A DNA stretch of 64,000 nt, from positions 62,001 to 126,000 of the forward strand of contig NZ_FTOH01000007.1 in NCBI RefSeq assembly GCF_900156675.1, written 5' to 3'. The stretch is from Thalassolituus maritimus (lineage in GTDB: Bacteria; Pseudomonadota; Gammaproteobacteria; Pseudomonadales; Oceanobacteraceae). Every line of letters starts with the position of its first letter. Positions within the stretch are counted from its first letter, which is position 1. Positions 40,322 to 52,164 of this stretch are shown in pieces. The notes beneath the pieces are model-generated. The model had not been told where the DNA came from. It worked only from the letters and a program-made list of their open reading frames with translations, and made no database searches. Position numbers and translations under genes: made by a program.

Positions 40322-40981
40322 TCAGAATGCTAAGCCTAACATCAGACTGTTATAGCGGATATCGAATGCTCGTCTTGTGTCGGAGAATACGTCGTTCAGT
40401 CGTTGATGATTGATTGATAGCATGAACATAATGTCATCATCCAGAGGGGGATACAGGCTGACCCCAGCGTAATACCCCTGGCCGCGGTCACTTTCTGAGG
40501 CCTCACCGGATGGGTATACGCCATCAAAGTATTCTTTTACCGTTAGTTGGGTGTTATAGATCAGCGTGCCGCCCTTCACATACAACCTGGTCTTACTGTA
40601 TTGAAAGGTCTCAACCTGCAACCCCAGCGCGACAATGTCAGAGGTCAGACCGTTTTTATACTCGCCCGCGATATCCCGCTGCTTATTTGTTTCGGATTCG
40701 CGGTGACGGGTGTAATCCACTTCAAGCTTGAGCCAGGAAATAGCTAAATATTCCATGGCTAATCCATAATTTAAATTGGAATCAAGTTCGGGCTGGTTCG
40801 ACGCGTTTATTGCACTGTCTGTCTCTATATCCGCTTGTGAGATACCGATGTGGGGTATTACAGACAAGCGGGATAACAGGCTGTTCTTGGTCGTAGGGTA
40901 AGGCTCGCTGTTCGCCAGAGAGCAGGTGAGAAGTAGAACTACGAGACTGATGAGTTTCGTATAAACGGAGAAAGGCATCAT
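40322..40981 (-). CDS. Putative outer-membrane beta-barrel protein
   Basis: A 219-residue protein with a signal peptide (about residues 1-25, ending near SLANS). Alternating strands and a C-terminal SLMLGLAF with terminal Phe are typical of a barrel inserted by the BAM complex. No family recognised. Its start overlaps the stop of the upstream lipoprotein gene, so the two are coupled and may act together at the outer membrane. Either of two adjacent Met codons may be the start. Confidence 0.65.
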   Translation of the reverse strand: MMPFSVYTKLISLVVLLLTCSLANSEPYPTTKNSLLSRLSVIPHIGISQADIETDSAINASNQPELDSNLNYGLAMEYLAISWLKLEVDYTRHRESETNKQRDIAGEYKNGLTSDIVALGLQVETFQYSKTRLYVKGGTLIYNTQLTVKEYFDGVYPSGEASESDRGQGYYAGVSLYPPLDDDIMFMLSINHQRLNDVFSDTRRAFDIRYNSLMLGLAF

Positions 40982-41895
40982 GGGCGATACTCCACTTGTA
41001 GGTTGTCGCTGCGGCTACCGGTAATACTACCGCCACTGAAATCTTCGCCGAATTGGCCTTCCCGCTGACGTACCAGTGACAGTTGAATGGTGCAGGAATC
41101 AAGAATGAATTTATCGAAGTTGATTTCAGTCGGCTCGTACAAACCCAGCGTCGCAGCGCTGAGAGTGGCTTCGATAAAGAATTGAACAAAGCCTGTCACT
41201 ACGCCTCCGAGGTTAGCTGACGTTTCAAGCGCACCCGTGGCGGGAATAATATCGCCTATGCGGATATTTTCTTGCTGGTCATCATCCATCTGCGAAGCGT
41301 ATACCCAGCTAAGGTCATCACTATCGGTAGTGGATCGGCAGCGGTTGTAGGTGACGAGTTTGAAGTCATCGGCAGGGGAGCCTGTCCATTCGAGTGGAAT
41401 TATGTCGTCGCGGCTGGAATACGTCAGACCGGGCTGTGGTGCTGTGATTTCTATGGCCGTCGGTAGCAGTAGAGTGGCTTCGAAGCCCTCGAGCTCCCCT
41501 GGGCCAGGGTCGACTAATATATCCTCTGTCGGATACCAGCGCTCCTGGCGGGTTTCTTGAGGTCGGTGAACTATCGCTATATTGATGGTATCTGTGTCGG
41601 GGTTCGGGATGCCTATTTGTCCGGAGTAGAAATTGTCGCGTTCATCGATACCGGAAAGGATAACCGTGACGCTCTCCGAGGTGACTTCCAGCACGTTGCC
41701 GCCAATCATTGGCGCTGGTTGCCCTGAGTCGTAAACGGCTGCGGCGACACTGGCATCGGTATCACCTTTGGCGAGGCTGGTCTCGACGATAATGGCAACG
41801 CCCGTATCTGGTATTTCTATGTCGGGTACCGATTCTGAACAGCCGGCGAGGCAGGTGATAAGGCTTAACGCAGAGAGTGCTGGCGTGACGTTCAC
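40978..41895 (-). CDS. Putative lipoprotein of unknown function
   Basis: A 305-residue protein with a lipoprotein signal: hydrophobic helix and LAGC lipobox with Cys19. The rest is beta-rich and Asp/Glu-rich with Ig-like features (a TYSSRDDIIPLEWTGSPAD stretch), possibly a binding module. No named family recognised. Coupled to the barrel gene downstream. Confidence 0.65.
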   Translation of the reverse strand: MNVTPALSALSLITCLAGCSESVPDIEIPDTGVAIIVETSLAKGDTDASVAAAVYDSGQPAPMIGGNVLEVTSESVTVILSGIDERDNFYSGQIGIPNPDTDTINIAIVHRPQETRQERWYPTEDILVDPGPGELEGFEATLLLPTAIEITAPQPGLTYSSRDDIIPLEWTGSPADDFKLVTYNRCRSTTDSDDLSWVYASQMDDDQQENIRIGDIIPATGALETSANLGGVVTGFVQFFIEATLSAATLGLYEPTEINFDKFILDSCTIQLSLVRQREGQFGEDFSGGSITGSRSDNLQVEYRP

Positions 41896-41967
41896 GTTCT
41901 ATCTTCCATGAGCTTTATTGCCCAGCATACAGCGTCGGTGCATTAATCAAAAACAAAAAAGCCCGCC

Positions 41968-41998
41968 ATTAAAAAAGCCCACCTTAAAGGTGGGCTTT
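41968..41998 (-). terminator. Rho-independent terminator after the porin gene
   Basis: AAAGCCCACCT (41974-41984), loop TAA, AGGTGGGCTTT (41988-41998), with a T-run on the minus strand from 41975 downwards. A second AAAAAAGCCC lies just beyond. Confidence 0.82.
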
Positions 41999-42031
41999 GT
42001 TACTGCGTTAGTAGTGAATCACAGTAAAGGA

Positions 42032-43177
42032 TCAGAAGTAGAAATCGATGGTTGCATAGACAGCATCGAAATCACCAGGACCTGTAGGGTTAAGATTTTC
42101 ATCGAAGTATTGGTCTTGTACTTGTCCATTACGGTCAACGTAACCGTCCTGAGTCAGGTATTCGAGGTATATCCAGCCCGGGCCATAGTCGTAGCTGAGG
42201 CCTGGTGCAAAGGCACGTACGGTGTCGGCATCATTACCGTCGGTATCAGGCTGAGCGTACGTCAGGTCTGCGTAGAAAGACCAGTTGCCAGTGTTCAGGC
42301 CGACTTCTGCTGCGTAGCGGTCGTTCTTAGCATTTAGACCAGCCAAAGCTCCATCACCATCCGCATAGACATCACCAGCAGACTCTTCAGGTACATTACG
42401 CTCTGTGGTTATGTAAGAGGCTTTCGCCCAGAGACCGCCAACCTTGAGGGTATAATACAGGGCTGCAGCGTTATGGTCGCCTGAAACTTCAGTAGCGCTG
42501 TATCCATCAGTTTCATTGCCTTCGAAGGCTTGTAGGCCGCCGCTTTGCGCAGATACGCCGACGGTCGCCATATCATTAATTGAGTAACTCAGGTTACCTA
42601 CAAACGTCTGTACTTTGCGGTAGGTGCTGGTGCTACCCCAATGGCGATTATCATCCATAGTATCCGTACTGGTTGACCAGTCATCAGCGAGGTACAACGC
42701 AGCATCGTAGTGCAGCGCGCCCAGTGTCTGGGATACTTTTACGCCAACATCCATCTGATCGCCGTAGCCCGCAAGGAGCATGTCGCCAGGCCAGAAGTTG
42801 TAGGTTTTCCAGGCGAATGGCACCTGGCTTTTACCAATGGTGATCATAGGGCCATCTTCAAACTGGTAACCAACCCAGGCTTTGTGAATTCCAAACTGGC
42901 TACCGGTGCTGTTGTTGTTTGCGTCTGTAAAACTGCCCGGACCAATGCGGGTCTCTGCAGAGTAAGTCCACGGGGTATCAGGCACATCGCCGTCGGCGTA
43001 CAGAATCAGGGCTTCGCTGTCGATGACCCCCCAGGATTCCTGTTGTGCTTTATCATTCTGAGCGTACTGGTAGTTAAACCAAACTCCACCAGAGAGGTTA
43101 GGGCTCGCGTGTGCGGCGGTAGATAGTATCGCGGCTGCGGTCAGCGCTGATACCTTAAAGGCAACAGACTTCGTCAT
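42032..43177 (-). CDS. Outer-membrane porin-like protein
   Basis: A 381-residue protein with a signal peptide (about residues 1-24, ending AHA) and a C-terminal IDFYF typical of outer-membrane barrels. Long stretches of alternating aromatic strands and Asp/Gly-rich loops suggest a 16-strand or similar porin. It loosely resembles phosphate-selective porins, but I cannot assign a substrate. Ribosome site AGGAG lies 7 bases before the ATG. Monocistronic, with its own terminator. Confidence 0.78.
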   Translation of the reverse strand: MTKSVAFKVSALTAAAILSTAAHASPNLSGGVWFNYQYAQNDKAQQESWGVIDSEALILYADGDVPDTPWTYSAETRIGPGSFTDANNNSTGSQFGIHKAWVGYQFEDGPMITIGKSQVPFAWKTYNFWPGDMLLAGYGDQMDVGVKVSQTLGALHYDAALYLADDWSTSTDTMDDNRHWGSTSTYRKVQTFVGNLSYSINDMATVGVSAQSGGLQAFEGNETDGYSATEVSGDHNAAALYYTLKVGGLWAKASYITTERNVPEESAGDVYADGDGALAGLNAKNDRYAAEVGLNTGNWSFYADLTYAQPDTDGNDADTVRAFAPGLSYDYGPGWIYLEYLTQDGYVDRNGQVQDQYFDENLNPTGPGDFDAVYATIDFYF

Positions 43178-43291
43178 GGATAGCTCCTGGCTAGCTGTGT
43201 ATAAGATAGGTATTTATTAATTCCTGCTTTTTCAGATGCAGGACTTATACAAGTGTAGCAGTTTGTATAGAAAAATCAGTGTGGGAGGAGA

Positions 43292-43328
43292 GGATCGCCC
43301 GTTTTGTCCTGAAAAGATAGGGCGATCC
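43292..43328. other. Perfect 9-bp inverted repeat between porin and EamA genes
   Basis: GGATCGCCC (43292-43300) and GGGCGATCC (43320-43328) with a 19-base loop, no T-run. It lies just past the 3' end of the EamA gene and could be a Rho-independent-like stop without a tail, or an operator. Confidence 0.35.
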
Positions 43329-43336
43329 GGAAAAGC

Positions 43337-44251
43337 CTATTTCAGGCGGGACACGCCAATCATAACCAGGGTCATTCCAACGACGGCTGCCCAGCCGAAT
43401 GGCTCCCCAAGAAACAGGATGGCCATGATCGTCGTCATCACCGGGCCAATAGTGCCCGACACGCTGGCTTTGGCGGGGCCAATTCTTTTAATGGCCTCAC
43501 TGACCATAAAAGAAGGAACAACCGTTGCGAGCAGTGCTAACAGCAGAGTGCCAGACCAGCGAGTTGCATCCATGTCGGGAAGACTCACTCCTTCGGTGAA
43601 GACGTAGTGAACCAGCGTAGCCAGTGTTGCAGAGGCCATCGACACGCAGGTGAAGAACAGACTCCCTAATTCAGCAATACCGCGCTTACTGAACAGAATG
43701 AACAGCGAAAACGATAGTGCACTGCCAATAATCAGTAGGGTGCCTTTGGTGATATCCGCATTGCTTGTGCCCGGAGGGGCAATCTGAAGGTCATGCCCAT
43801 ACATGACTCCGAGCCCCGCGTACGTAAGCAGTAGCGCAGGAATCACCGAGCGGCTGACCTTTGCACCGAAGAACAGTGCGCCAATCACCACGACCATACT
43901 TGGGTAGGCGTACAACATCAGGCGTTCGAGCTGGGCGCTGACATATTCAAGGCCTGACAGATCCAGTAAGGACGCAAGGTAATACCCCAGTAATCCGACA
44001 GCGGCGGCCCGCAGTATGGTCTTGCCTGCAGGCTTCTGTTCCATGCGCTTCCACAGCACCCAACCGATCACCAGATATACCGGAAGGGCAATCACCATGC
44101 GCAGCCCCATCAGCGGCATGGCACTCATGCCCAGGCTGTAAAGCCACTTAATGATGATTGGCTTGGTAGAAAACAGAAACGCAGCTGTGAACGCCAGGGT
44201 TAAGCCGACTCTGAGATTTTTTTCCGCACTTGTGAGGCTGGCAGCCATCAT
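43337..44251 (-). CDS. EamA/DMT family transporter
   Basis: A 304-residue drug/metabolite transporter with ten hydrophobic segments forming two EamA repeats; the second repeat ends with the usual EPFGWAAVVGMTLVMIGV stretch. Substrate unknown. A long hairpin lies upstream in its possible leader (44312-44340). Confidence 0.88.
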   Translation of the reverse strand: MMAASLTSAEKNLRVGLTLAFTAAFLFSTKPIIIKWLYSLGMSAMPLMGLRMVIALPVYLVIGWVLWKRMEQKPAGKTILRAAAVGLLGYYLASLLDLSGLEYVSAQLERLMLYAYPSMVVVIGALFFGAKVSRSVIPALLLTYAGLGVMYGHDLQIAPPGTSNADITKGTLLIIGSALSFSLFILFSKRGIAELGSLFFTCVSMASATLATLVHYVFTEGVSLPDMDATRWSGTLLLALLATVVPSFMVSEAIKRIGPAKASVSGTIGPVMTTIMAILFLGEPFGWAAVVGMTLVMIGVSRLK

Positions 44252-46299
<2,048 letters not shown>

Positions 46300-46355
46300 G
46301 TTTTAAATTTAAACCTTGTGATCGGCCTTCGCGTAAACAGCGAAGGCCGCGTTAA

Positions 46356-47663
<1,308 letters not shown>

Positions 47664-47671
47664 TACCTGCT

Positions 47672-47773
47672 GCGCTCGATGATACGGCGTTAAAATTTTC
47701 TGCGGGGTGCTCATGTACTACTTGTACACTCCGCTCCCCCAGAAAATTTTGCCTTGTCTCATCATCGCTCGCG
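47672..47773. repeat. Long imperfect palindrome after eno
   Basis: About 100 bases. The core is AAAATTTTCTG (47692-47702) and CAGAAAATTTT (47740-47750) around a CATGTAC...TGTACA centre with GGGG/CCCC arms. The outer arms GATGAT and ATCATC extend the symmetry. It can act as the eno terminator, and its layout suggests a dispersed repeat at the junction of the accessory island. Confidence 0.6.
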
Positions 47774-47874
47774 ACGGTCTTACAAATCGCTACTGATTTG
47801 CATCTCCGCTATTTGTATGTGATCTTTAGATGAATGGCAGGTTGCTTCTAAAACCCCTTGGGTACATTTTGATC

Positions 47875-47880
47875 TATAAT
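47875..47880 (+). promoter_or_regulatory. Candidate -10 box for the TIGR04255 operon
   Basis: A perfect TATAAT; no good -35 at 16-18 bases. The predicted transcript would begin near 47887, just before a small coupled reading frame. Confidence 0.4.
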
Positions 47881-47901
47881 ATGACCTTCGGAATCTGCGA
47901 T

Positions 47902-47982
47902 ATGCAGTTTATGGAAAGGCTGATCGAGGAAAATGGAATGAATATTGCTCCGAACGATAGCTTGTGGAGTAATCGGAAATGA
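47902..47982 (+). CDS. Short open frame coupled to the TIGR04255 gene
   Basis: A 26-codon frame beginning MQFMERLIEENG and ending SLWSNRK. GGAA lies 8 bases before its ATG, and its stop overlaps the TIGR04255 start as ATGA. It may be a leader peptide, a remnant or chance. Evidence is position and coupling only. Confidence 0.25.
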   Translation: MQFMERLIEENGMNIAPNDSLWSNRK

Positions 47983-48755
47983 CTTTTGAATCTAGTCCTA
48001 GAACAATACTTCCTAAAAATCCGCTCGTTGAGGTGGTAACCCAGGTTGCTTTCGTTTCTGAAGCTGATGATTTCGAGAGTGGTGAAAAAGTACTTCGGTT
48101 ACACAACTGTATTAAAGAATTTTTCCCATTATTTAAAAAAGCTAAGAGTGTTAGCCTCAATCTGAACACTGATGAACAGTCGGTTAGTCAAATTGAGCGT
48201 CCAATATATGAATTTTCCTCCTTTGATGAATCTGCCCGAGTTGTGGTTGAGGCTGATTCAATGGTATTGGTGTTGAAAAAATATGAGTCTTGGGAAGTTC
48301 TTTTTCAATATATTGAGGCCGCATACGAAGCAGTCAAAACTACATACACTGAGCGGCTGATTCGCAGAGTAGGATTACGGTATAAAAATGTAATCCAACG
48401 TTCGATATTGCAAGGTGTAGACGATGATGCTGACTGGACCTCTTTACTTCGAGAATCTCTAATATCTGTTCAGGATGACCCTGACTTGAGATCAATCATT
48501 TTGAGTGCAGGTGGGAGCTTCACTCTTAGTATGGATGAATTATGCAGAAATGCGAAAATGAACGCTAATTATGGAATAGTAAAGCATGCTCAATCGGGAG
48601 AGTCGTGTTTTATGATTGATAGCGATTATTTTATCGAGGGAGTTCAAAACTATGACAGCGCTAAACAATTTCTCGGAAAGGCCAACGTCAAGGCTAGAGA
48701 CTTCTTCCACTGGTGTATCACGCCAGCATTGCTTAAGGAGTTTGGCGCAGAGTGA
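47979..48755 (+). CDS. TIGR04255 family protein
   Basis: A 258-residue protein with the family layout: N-terminal KNPLVEVVTQVAFVSE, a central YEFSSFDESARVVVEADSMVLVLKKYESWEVL block, and the RRVGLRYKNVIQ stretch. TIGR04255 is sporadically distributed with no established function and often appears in mobile or defence-rich regions. GGAG lies 9 bases before the ATG. First full gene of a three-gene set with close spacing (next gene after 25 bases). The function here is not known. Confidence 0.8.
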   Translation: MTFESSPRTILPKNPLVEVVTQVAFVSEADDFESGEKVLRLHNCIKEFFPLFKKAKSVSLNLNTDEQSVSQIERPIYEFSSFDESARVVVEADSMVLVLKKYESWEVLFQYIEAAYEAVKTTYTERLIRRVGLRYKNVIQRSILQGVDDDADWTSLLRESLISVQDDPDLRSIILSAGGSFTLSMDELCRNAKMNANYGIVKHAQSGESCFMIDSDYFIEGVQNYDSAKQFLGKANVKARDFFHWCITPALLKEFGAE

Positions 48756-48780
48756 TTTTGATAAGCATTCTGCGAGTTTA

Positions 48781-49218
48781 ATGGTTGTTGCTGGAATTGC
48801 AGCTGTTGTAGTTTTGTCGCCAAATGAGCAGGTTCTGGGTCGGTATAACACCGGTGAGCATTTGCATTCATATGGGGGAAATGCTGCCGTTACGGTGTAT
48901 GAAAATGTTGAAGATAAACTCCCGTGGTTGAAAGAATTTTATAAAGATGCAGGTGAGGCGGAAGATGCTAGGAGTGTATTTCCTCTGGTCGTAGGACTGA
49001 AGAAGTTACTGGCTGAAGGTTCGTATCAAACTATTGACCGAATACTCATGGAATTACCTCTAAATAGGGTTTCTAGTACTTCCTTGGTTGCTTTTCTATC
49101 TTCTGTCTTTCCTGCAAGGAAAAAGCTTCAATCATGGTCATATACTTTAGAGCGTGTGAAAATGACGCTTGATAGTAAAGGTCTTGACTCGATGGCAGTT
49201 CTTCGCGGAATGTTGTGA
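48781..49218 (+). CDS. Small protein of unknown function with N-terminal hydrophobic segment
   Basis: About 145 residues from ATG 48781; a TTG at 48742 would add 13 residues and overlap the TIGR04255 gene. A short hydrophobic run (VVAGIAAVVVL) near the N-terminus could be a membrane segment or a buried strand. The rest is mixed helix and strand with no motif I recognise. It stops 4 bases before the next gene. The start is uncertain because neither candidate has a convincing ribosome site. Confidence 0.55.
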   Translation: MVVAGIAAVVVLSPNEQVLGRYNTGEHLHSYGGNAAVTVYENVEDKLPWLKEFYKDAGEAEDARSVFPLVVGLKKLLAEGSYQTIDRILMELPLNRVSSTSLVAFLSSVFPARKKLQSWSYTLERVKMTLDSKGLDSMAVLRGML

Positions 49219-49222
49219 ATTT

Positions 49223-49918
49223 ATGGAGTTTGGTATTTATCAAGGGACTGATTTTTCAGATCTAGATTTGTTTGGGATAGGGATGAGTCAGTATCCCGGA
49301 AGGCAGAATCATATCGCGATCATCTTTAAAGACCGCCGTGACGATGTAAATTTAATGCATGTTGGGCAGCACAAAGGGCCCTTGTTAGAGCCGCCCAGTG
49401 AGAAGTATATTTGGTTTAATTTAGGTGATACCTTCCACCCCATTCGTAAACAGGTAATGCTTGCGTTGTTATGGCAAATAGCGGAAGAAAACTCAGATTC
49501 GAAGGTCAGCTATGGCCTCAATCATGGTTTGTTCTGTATAGATCCTGAGTCTGGCCGGTTTAATTCTCATTATACGAAGTTTACGGGTTTTACTTGCGCG
49601 ACATTTGTTATTGAAGTTTTTTTATCATTCGGAATACAGTTAGTTGACTGGGATTCGTGGCCTGAAGCAAACGATGATGATGTCGCTTTTCAGAATAAAG
49701 TTTTAGATTATTTAGCTGGTCGGTTAGATATAGATGTTACGGTGGAATATCTTATTTCTCAGGGCCAAATAATCGGTGGTGCTAGATTTCGTCCCGAAGA
49801 GGTAGGCGCCTCTACTCAAATTGAAATTCCAGCTAGCTGGCACTCTGTTCGACCGGGAGCTACGCATATAGCTAGTTTTTTGAATGATTATGCCGATGGT
49901 TTGCGTGCAGGGGCATAG
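49223..49918 (+). CDS. Putative permuted papain-fold (NlpC/P60- or LRAT-like) protein
   Basis: A 231-residue protein. H30 in NHIAIIF and C125 in FTCATFV are arranged as in the permuted NlpC/P60 and LRAT-like enzymes, with the His strand before the Cys helix. N100 and H101 may also contribute. If active it could be an amidase, peptidase or acyltransferase. This is motif-level inference without a search. It starts 4 bases after the previous gene, so it belongs to the TIGR04255 trio. Confidence 0.5.
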   Translation: MEFGIYQGTDFSDLDLFGIGMSQYPGRQNHIAIIFKDRRDDVNLMHVGQHKGPLLEPPSEKYIWFNLGDTFHPIRKQVMLALLWQIAEENSDSKVSYGLNHGLFCIDPESGRFNSHYTKFTGFTCATFVIEVFLSFGIQLVDWDSWPEANDDDVAFQNKVLDYLAGRLDIDVTVEYLISQGQIIGGARFRPEEVGASTQIEIPASWHSVRPGATHIASFLNDYADGLRAGA

Positions 49919-50030
49919 TTACTTTTCGAAGTCTGGATCTCTCCTTTGTGCGCGGATGCTGTTTAAAATTTCCGCCCACTTGCCTCCCTTCCCCTCCAGC
50001 GTTACCCTCTGAGTGACACTGGAGAGCCTG

Positions 50031-50417
50031 ATGTCCCCAACCGAATCTCATATTCTAGAATACTGCCTCAAGCGCCTGTCCGGCTTGCGTTTGCTGTATT
50101 TGTTTGGTTCTCAAGCGAGTGGTGATGCCCGCTCTGATAGTGATTGGGATATCGCCTTTCTTGCGGATGGCGATCTGGATAACGTCAGTCGCTGGCACAT
50201 TGCTGAAGAACTGGCGGCAGAGCTGGGTCAGGATGTTGATCTCGTTGACCTGAAGGAGGCGAGTACGGTACTCAAGATGCAGATCGTTCAGAAGGGGCGT
50301 TTGCTCTATGGTGCGTCGTTGGAGGCAGATCTGTTTACGGCGTCTACCATGACGCAGTATGGCCATCTTCAGGAATCCCGTGCTGATATTTTAAAGGCAT
50401 ATGAGCGTAATGAATGA
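50031..50417 (+). CDS. mntA: MntA-type antitoxin nucleotidyltransferase
   Basis: A 128-residue minimal nucleotidyltransferase with the GSx10DxD signature (G26-S27, D38-W-D40). MntA antitoxins neutralise HepT by adding AMP to its active-site Tyr. ATG 50031 has GGAG 6 bases upstream; a GTG at 50013 is the longer alternative. Its end overlaps hepT. Confidence 0.9.
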   Translation: MSPTESHILEYCLKRLSGLRLLYLFGSQASGDARSDSDWDIAFLADGDLDNVSRWHIAEELAAELGQDVDLVDLKEASTVLKMQIVQKGRLLYGASLEADLFTASTMTQYGHLQESRADILKAYERNE

Positions 50418-50832
50418 TGTCATCCTGAATAAACGAGCGACCGTCGAGCGCTGTATTTCGCGCATTCTTGAAGAATACGTCGATGAAAAGACGTTGCGTG
50501 GCAGCTACACAAAACAGGATTCGGTACTTCTGAATTTGCAGCGTGCTTGTGAGGCCTGTATCGATGTGGCGAATCATCTTGTTCATCAGCATCGTTTGGG
50601 AGTTCCACAGTCTGCGCGGGACAGTTTTTCTTTGCTTGAGCGAAGCGGATATATCACCTCGGATATATCTTTGCGTATGCAGAAGATGGTTGGTCTCAGG
50701 AATGTCGCTGTTCATGATTATCAGAAGTTGAACCTGGATATCGTAATTTCCGTTCTTGATAATCATCTGGCAGGCTTTATTGATTTTCTCGATGAGGCTG
50801 ACAAGGCTTTAAACAGGCTAAGTAATAGCTGA
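50410..50832 (+). CDS. hepT: HepT-type HEPN ribonuclease toxin
   Basis: A 140-residue HEPN toxin with the RX4HXY motif R97-NVAV-H102-D-Y104. Y104 is the expected target of AMP addition by MntA. I start at ATG 50410, giving the usual MNDVILNK-like N-terminus; ATG 50401 is in frame and adds three residues. It overlaps mntA by 8 bases, as usual for coupled pairs. Confidence 0.9.
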   Translation: MNDVILNKRATVERCISRILEEYVDEKTLRGSYTKQDSVLLNLQRACEACIDVANHLVHQHRLGVPQSARDSFSLLERSGYITSDISLRMQKMVGLRNVAVHDYQKLNLDIVISVLDNHLAGFIDFLDEADKALNRLSNS

Positions 50833-50849
50833 TACCACCTGGGAGAAGT

Positions 50850-52010
50850 TTACGCCGTAACCACTTTATTCCGCCCGGTTTCCTTGGCTTCGTACAATGC
50901 TTTGTCTGCCGTTTTCAGCAGGTCGCTCATCGCTTCAACATCGGGGGATGGGTAACAGGCGACGCCGAAACTCGCAGTCACATCAATCTTTTGGCCATCA
51001 ACCACAACATTCATACTGCTGATCCGTTTACGAATACGTTCTGCGATCAGTTTGGCCTGTAATAGAGTGGTACCCGGCAACAGAACCGCAAACTCTTCTC
51101 CGCCATAGCGACCGACTTCATCGTTAGGGCGGGCGCTGTCCATCATGACTTTTGATGCGGCGATCAGTACCTCGTCACCCGCGTGGTGCCCCCAGGTGTC
51201 ATTGATCTGCTTGAAGTGGTCGAGATCTATCATGATGCAGGACAGTGGGGGCATGGCGTCTGAAGCCCGGGCACGGCGGATTTCTTCCTGTCCTCTGCTG
51301 ATAAGAGAGTTGCGGTTTGAGAGTCGGGTCAGGCCGTCGATTGTCGACATTTCCAGATACAGGCTTTCACGTTCGGTCCAGCGCTTCATGGCCAGAATGC
51401 AGAGATAGGTAAGCGGTGCAAGGATGACGGCGACGGTCATCCTTACCATCATCCAGCCTTCAAGAGGGCGACCATCCTCTGAGTAAGGTGATCGCTCAAG
51501 TAGCATGGCATAAGGAACGACTTCGCTGTAATCGAGCGCCGACATCAGGATAAGAATGGGAACGACGATCCAGAAGCAAAACTTGACTTTATTCACATCG
51601 GCGAGTGTGCAGGTAATGATGACACCGAGAAATATAATCAGGAGGGCCTCAGACAAGTGAGTGCCCGTCAGGTATCCCGTGGTCATCACGGTAACCAGAA
51701 AGCTACTGATGATGGCATTCTCAAATAGGGGCCAGTCATGCGTATACTTTCTTAGTTTCATAGCGGTAAGTATGAAACTTCCCATCACCGCGATATGCAT
51801 TACATACAGAACACTGAGCATCATCACCAACGTCTGGTTCAACCACTCAGGGGCCAGAATATTGGTTGCCCACATACTGACACCAAAAGACAGTGGCGCG
51901 AGAAGCACCAGGCAGGCGAGAAGGATAAAACGGTCAATGGCTTTCCAGTCCATGGGGTTAGAAATCGTGAGCAGGCCAGGTTCCTTCAATGTATTTGAAT
52001 CCGTAGTCAT
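50850..52010 (-). CDS. Membrane-bound diguanylate cyclase
   Basis: A 386-residue protein with about six N-terminal membrane segments (residues 25-200) and a GGDEF domain whose active loop reads GGEEF near residue 300. The FKQINDTWGHHAGDEVL substrate helix is present, so it probably makes cyclic di-GMP. The sensor part resembles MASE-type regions but is unassigned. Convergent with hepT and monocistronic. Confidence 0.9.
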   Translation of the reverse strand: MTTDSNTLKEPGLLTISNPMDWKAIDRFILLACLVLLAPLSFGVSMWATNILAPEWLNQTLVMMLSVLYVMHIAVMGSFILTAMKLRKYTHDWPLFENAIISSFLVTVMTTGYLTGTHLSEALLIIFLGVIITCTLADVNKVKFCFWIVVPILILMSALDYSEVVPYAMLLERSPYSEDGRPLEGWMMVRMTVAVILAPLTYLCILAMKRWTERESLYLEMSTIDGLTRLSNRNSLISRGQEEIRRARASDAMPPLSCIMIDLDHFKQINDTWGHHAGDEVLIAASKVMMDSARPNDEVGRYGGEEFAVLLPGTTLLQAKLIAERIRKRISSMNVVVDGQKIDVTASFGVACYPSPDVEAMSDLLKTADKALYEAKETGRNKVVTA

Positions 52011-52164
52011 AGTGGCGTCTGTTATTCAGGTGGATTAATACTAGTTCAAGGCGTCTTGTTTGACCAAGTAACGAGGCCGGAAAGCACATAAAGCAGACAG
52101 AGCTTTGATGTACGCCAAAGAATTGTCTGGTAAATTGAGCGAAAGCCTGTAGCTGGACCGCCTG

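Larger units (their letters stand above)
47664..47901. other. Left junction of the accessory island
   Basis: It contains the long palindrome (47672-47773) and a TATAAT at 47875-47880 that can serve the TIGR04255 transcript. No direct repeat, integrase or tRNA end is visible that would mark an integration site. Confidence 0.5.
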
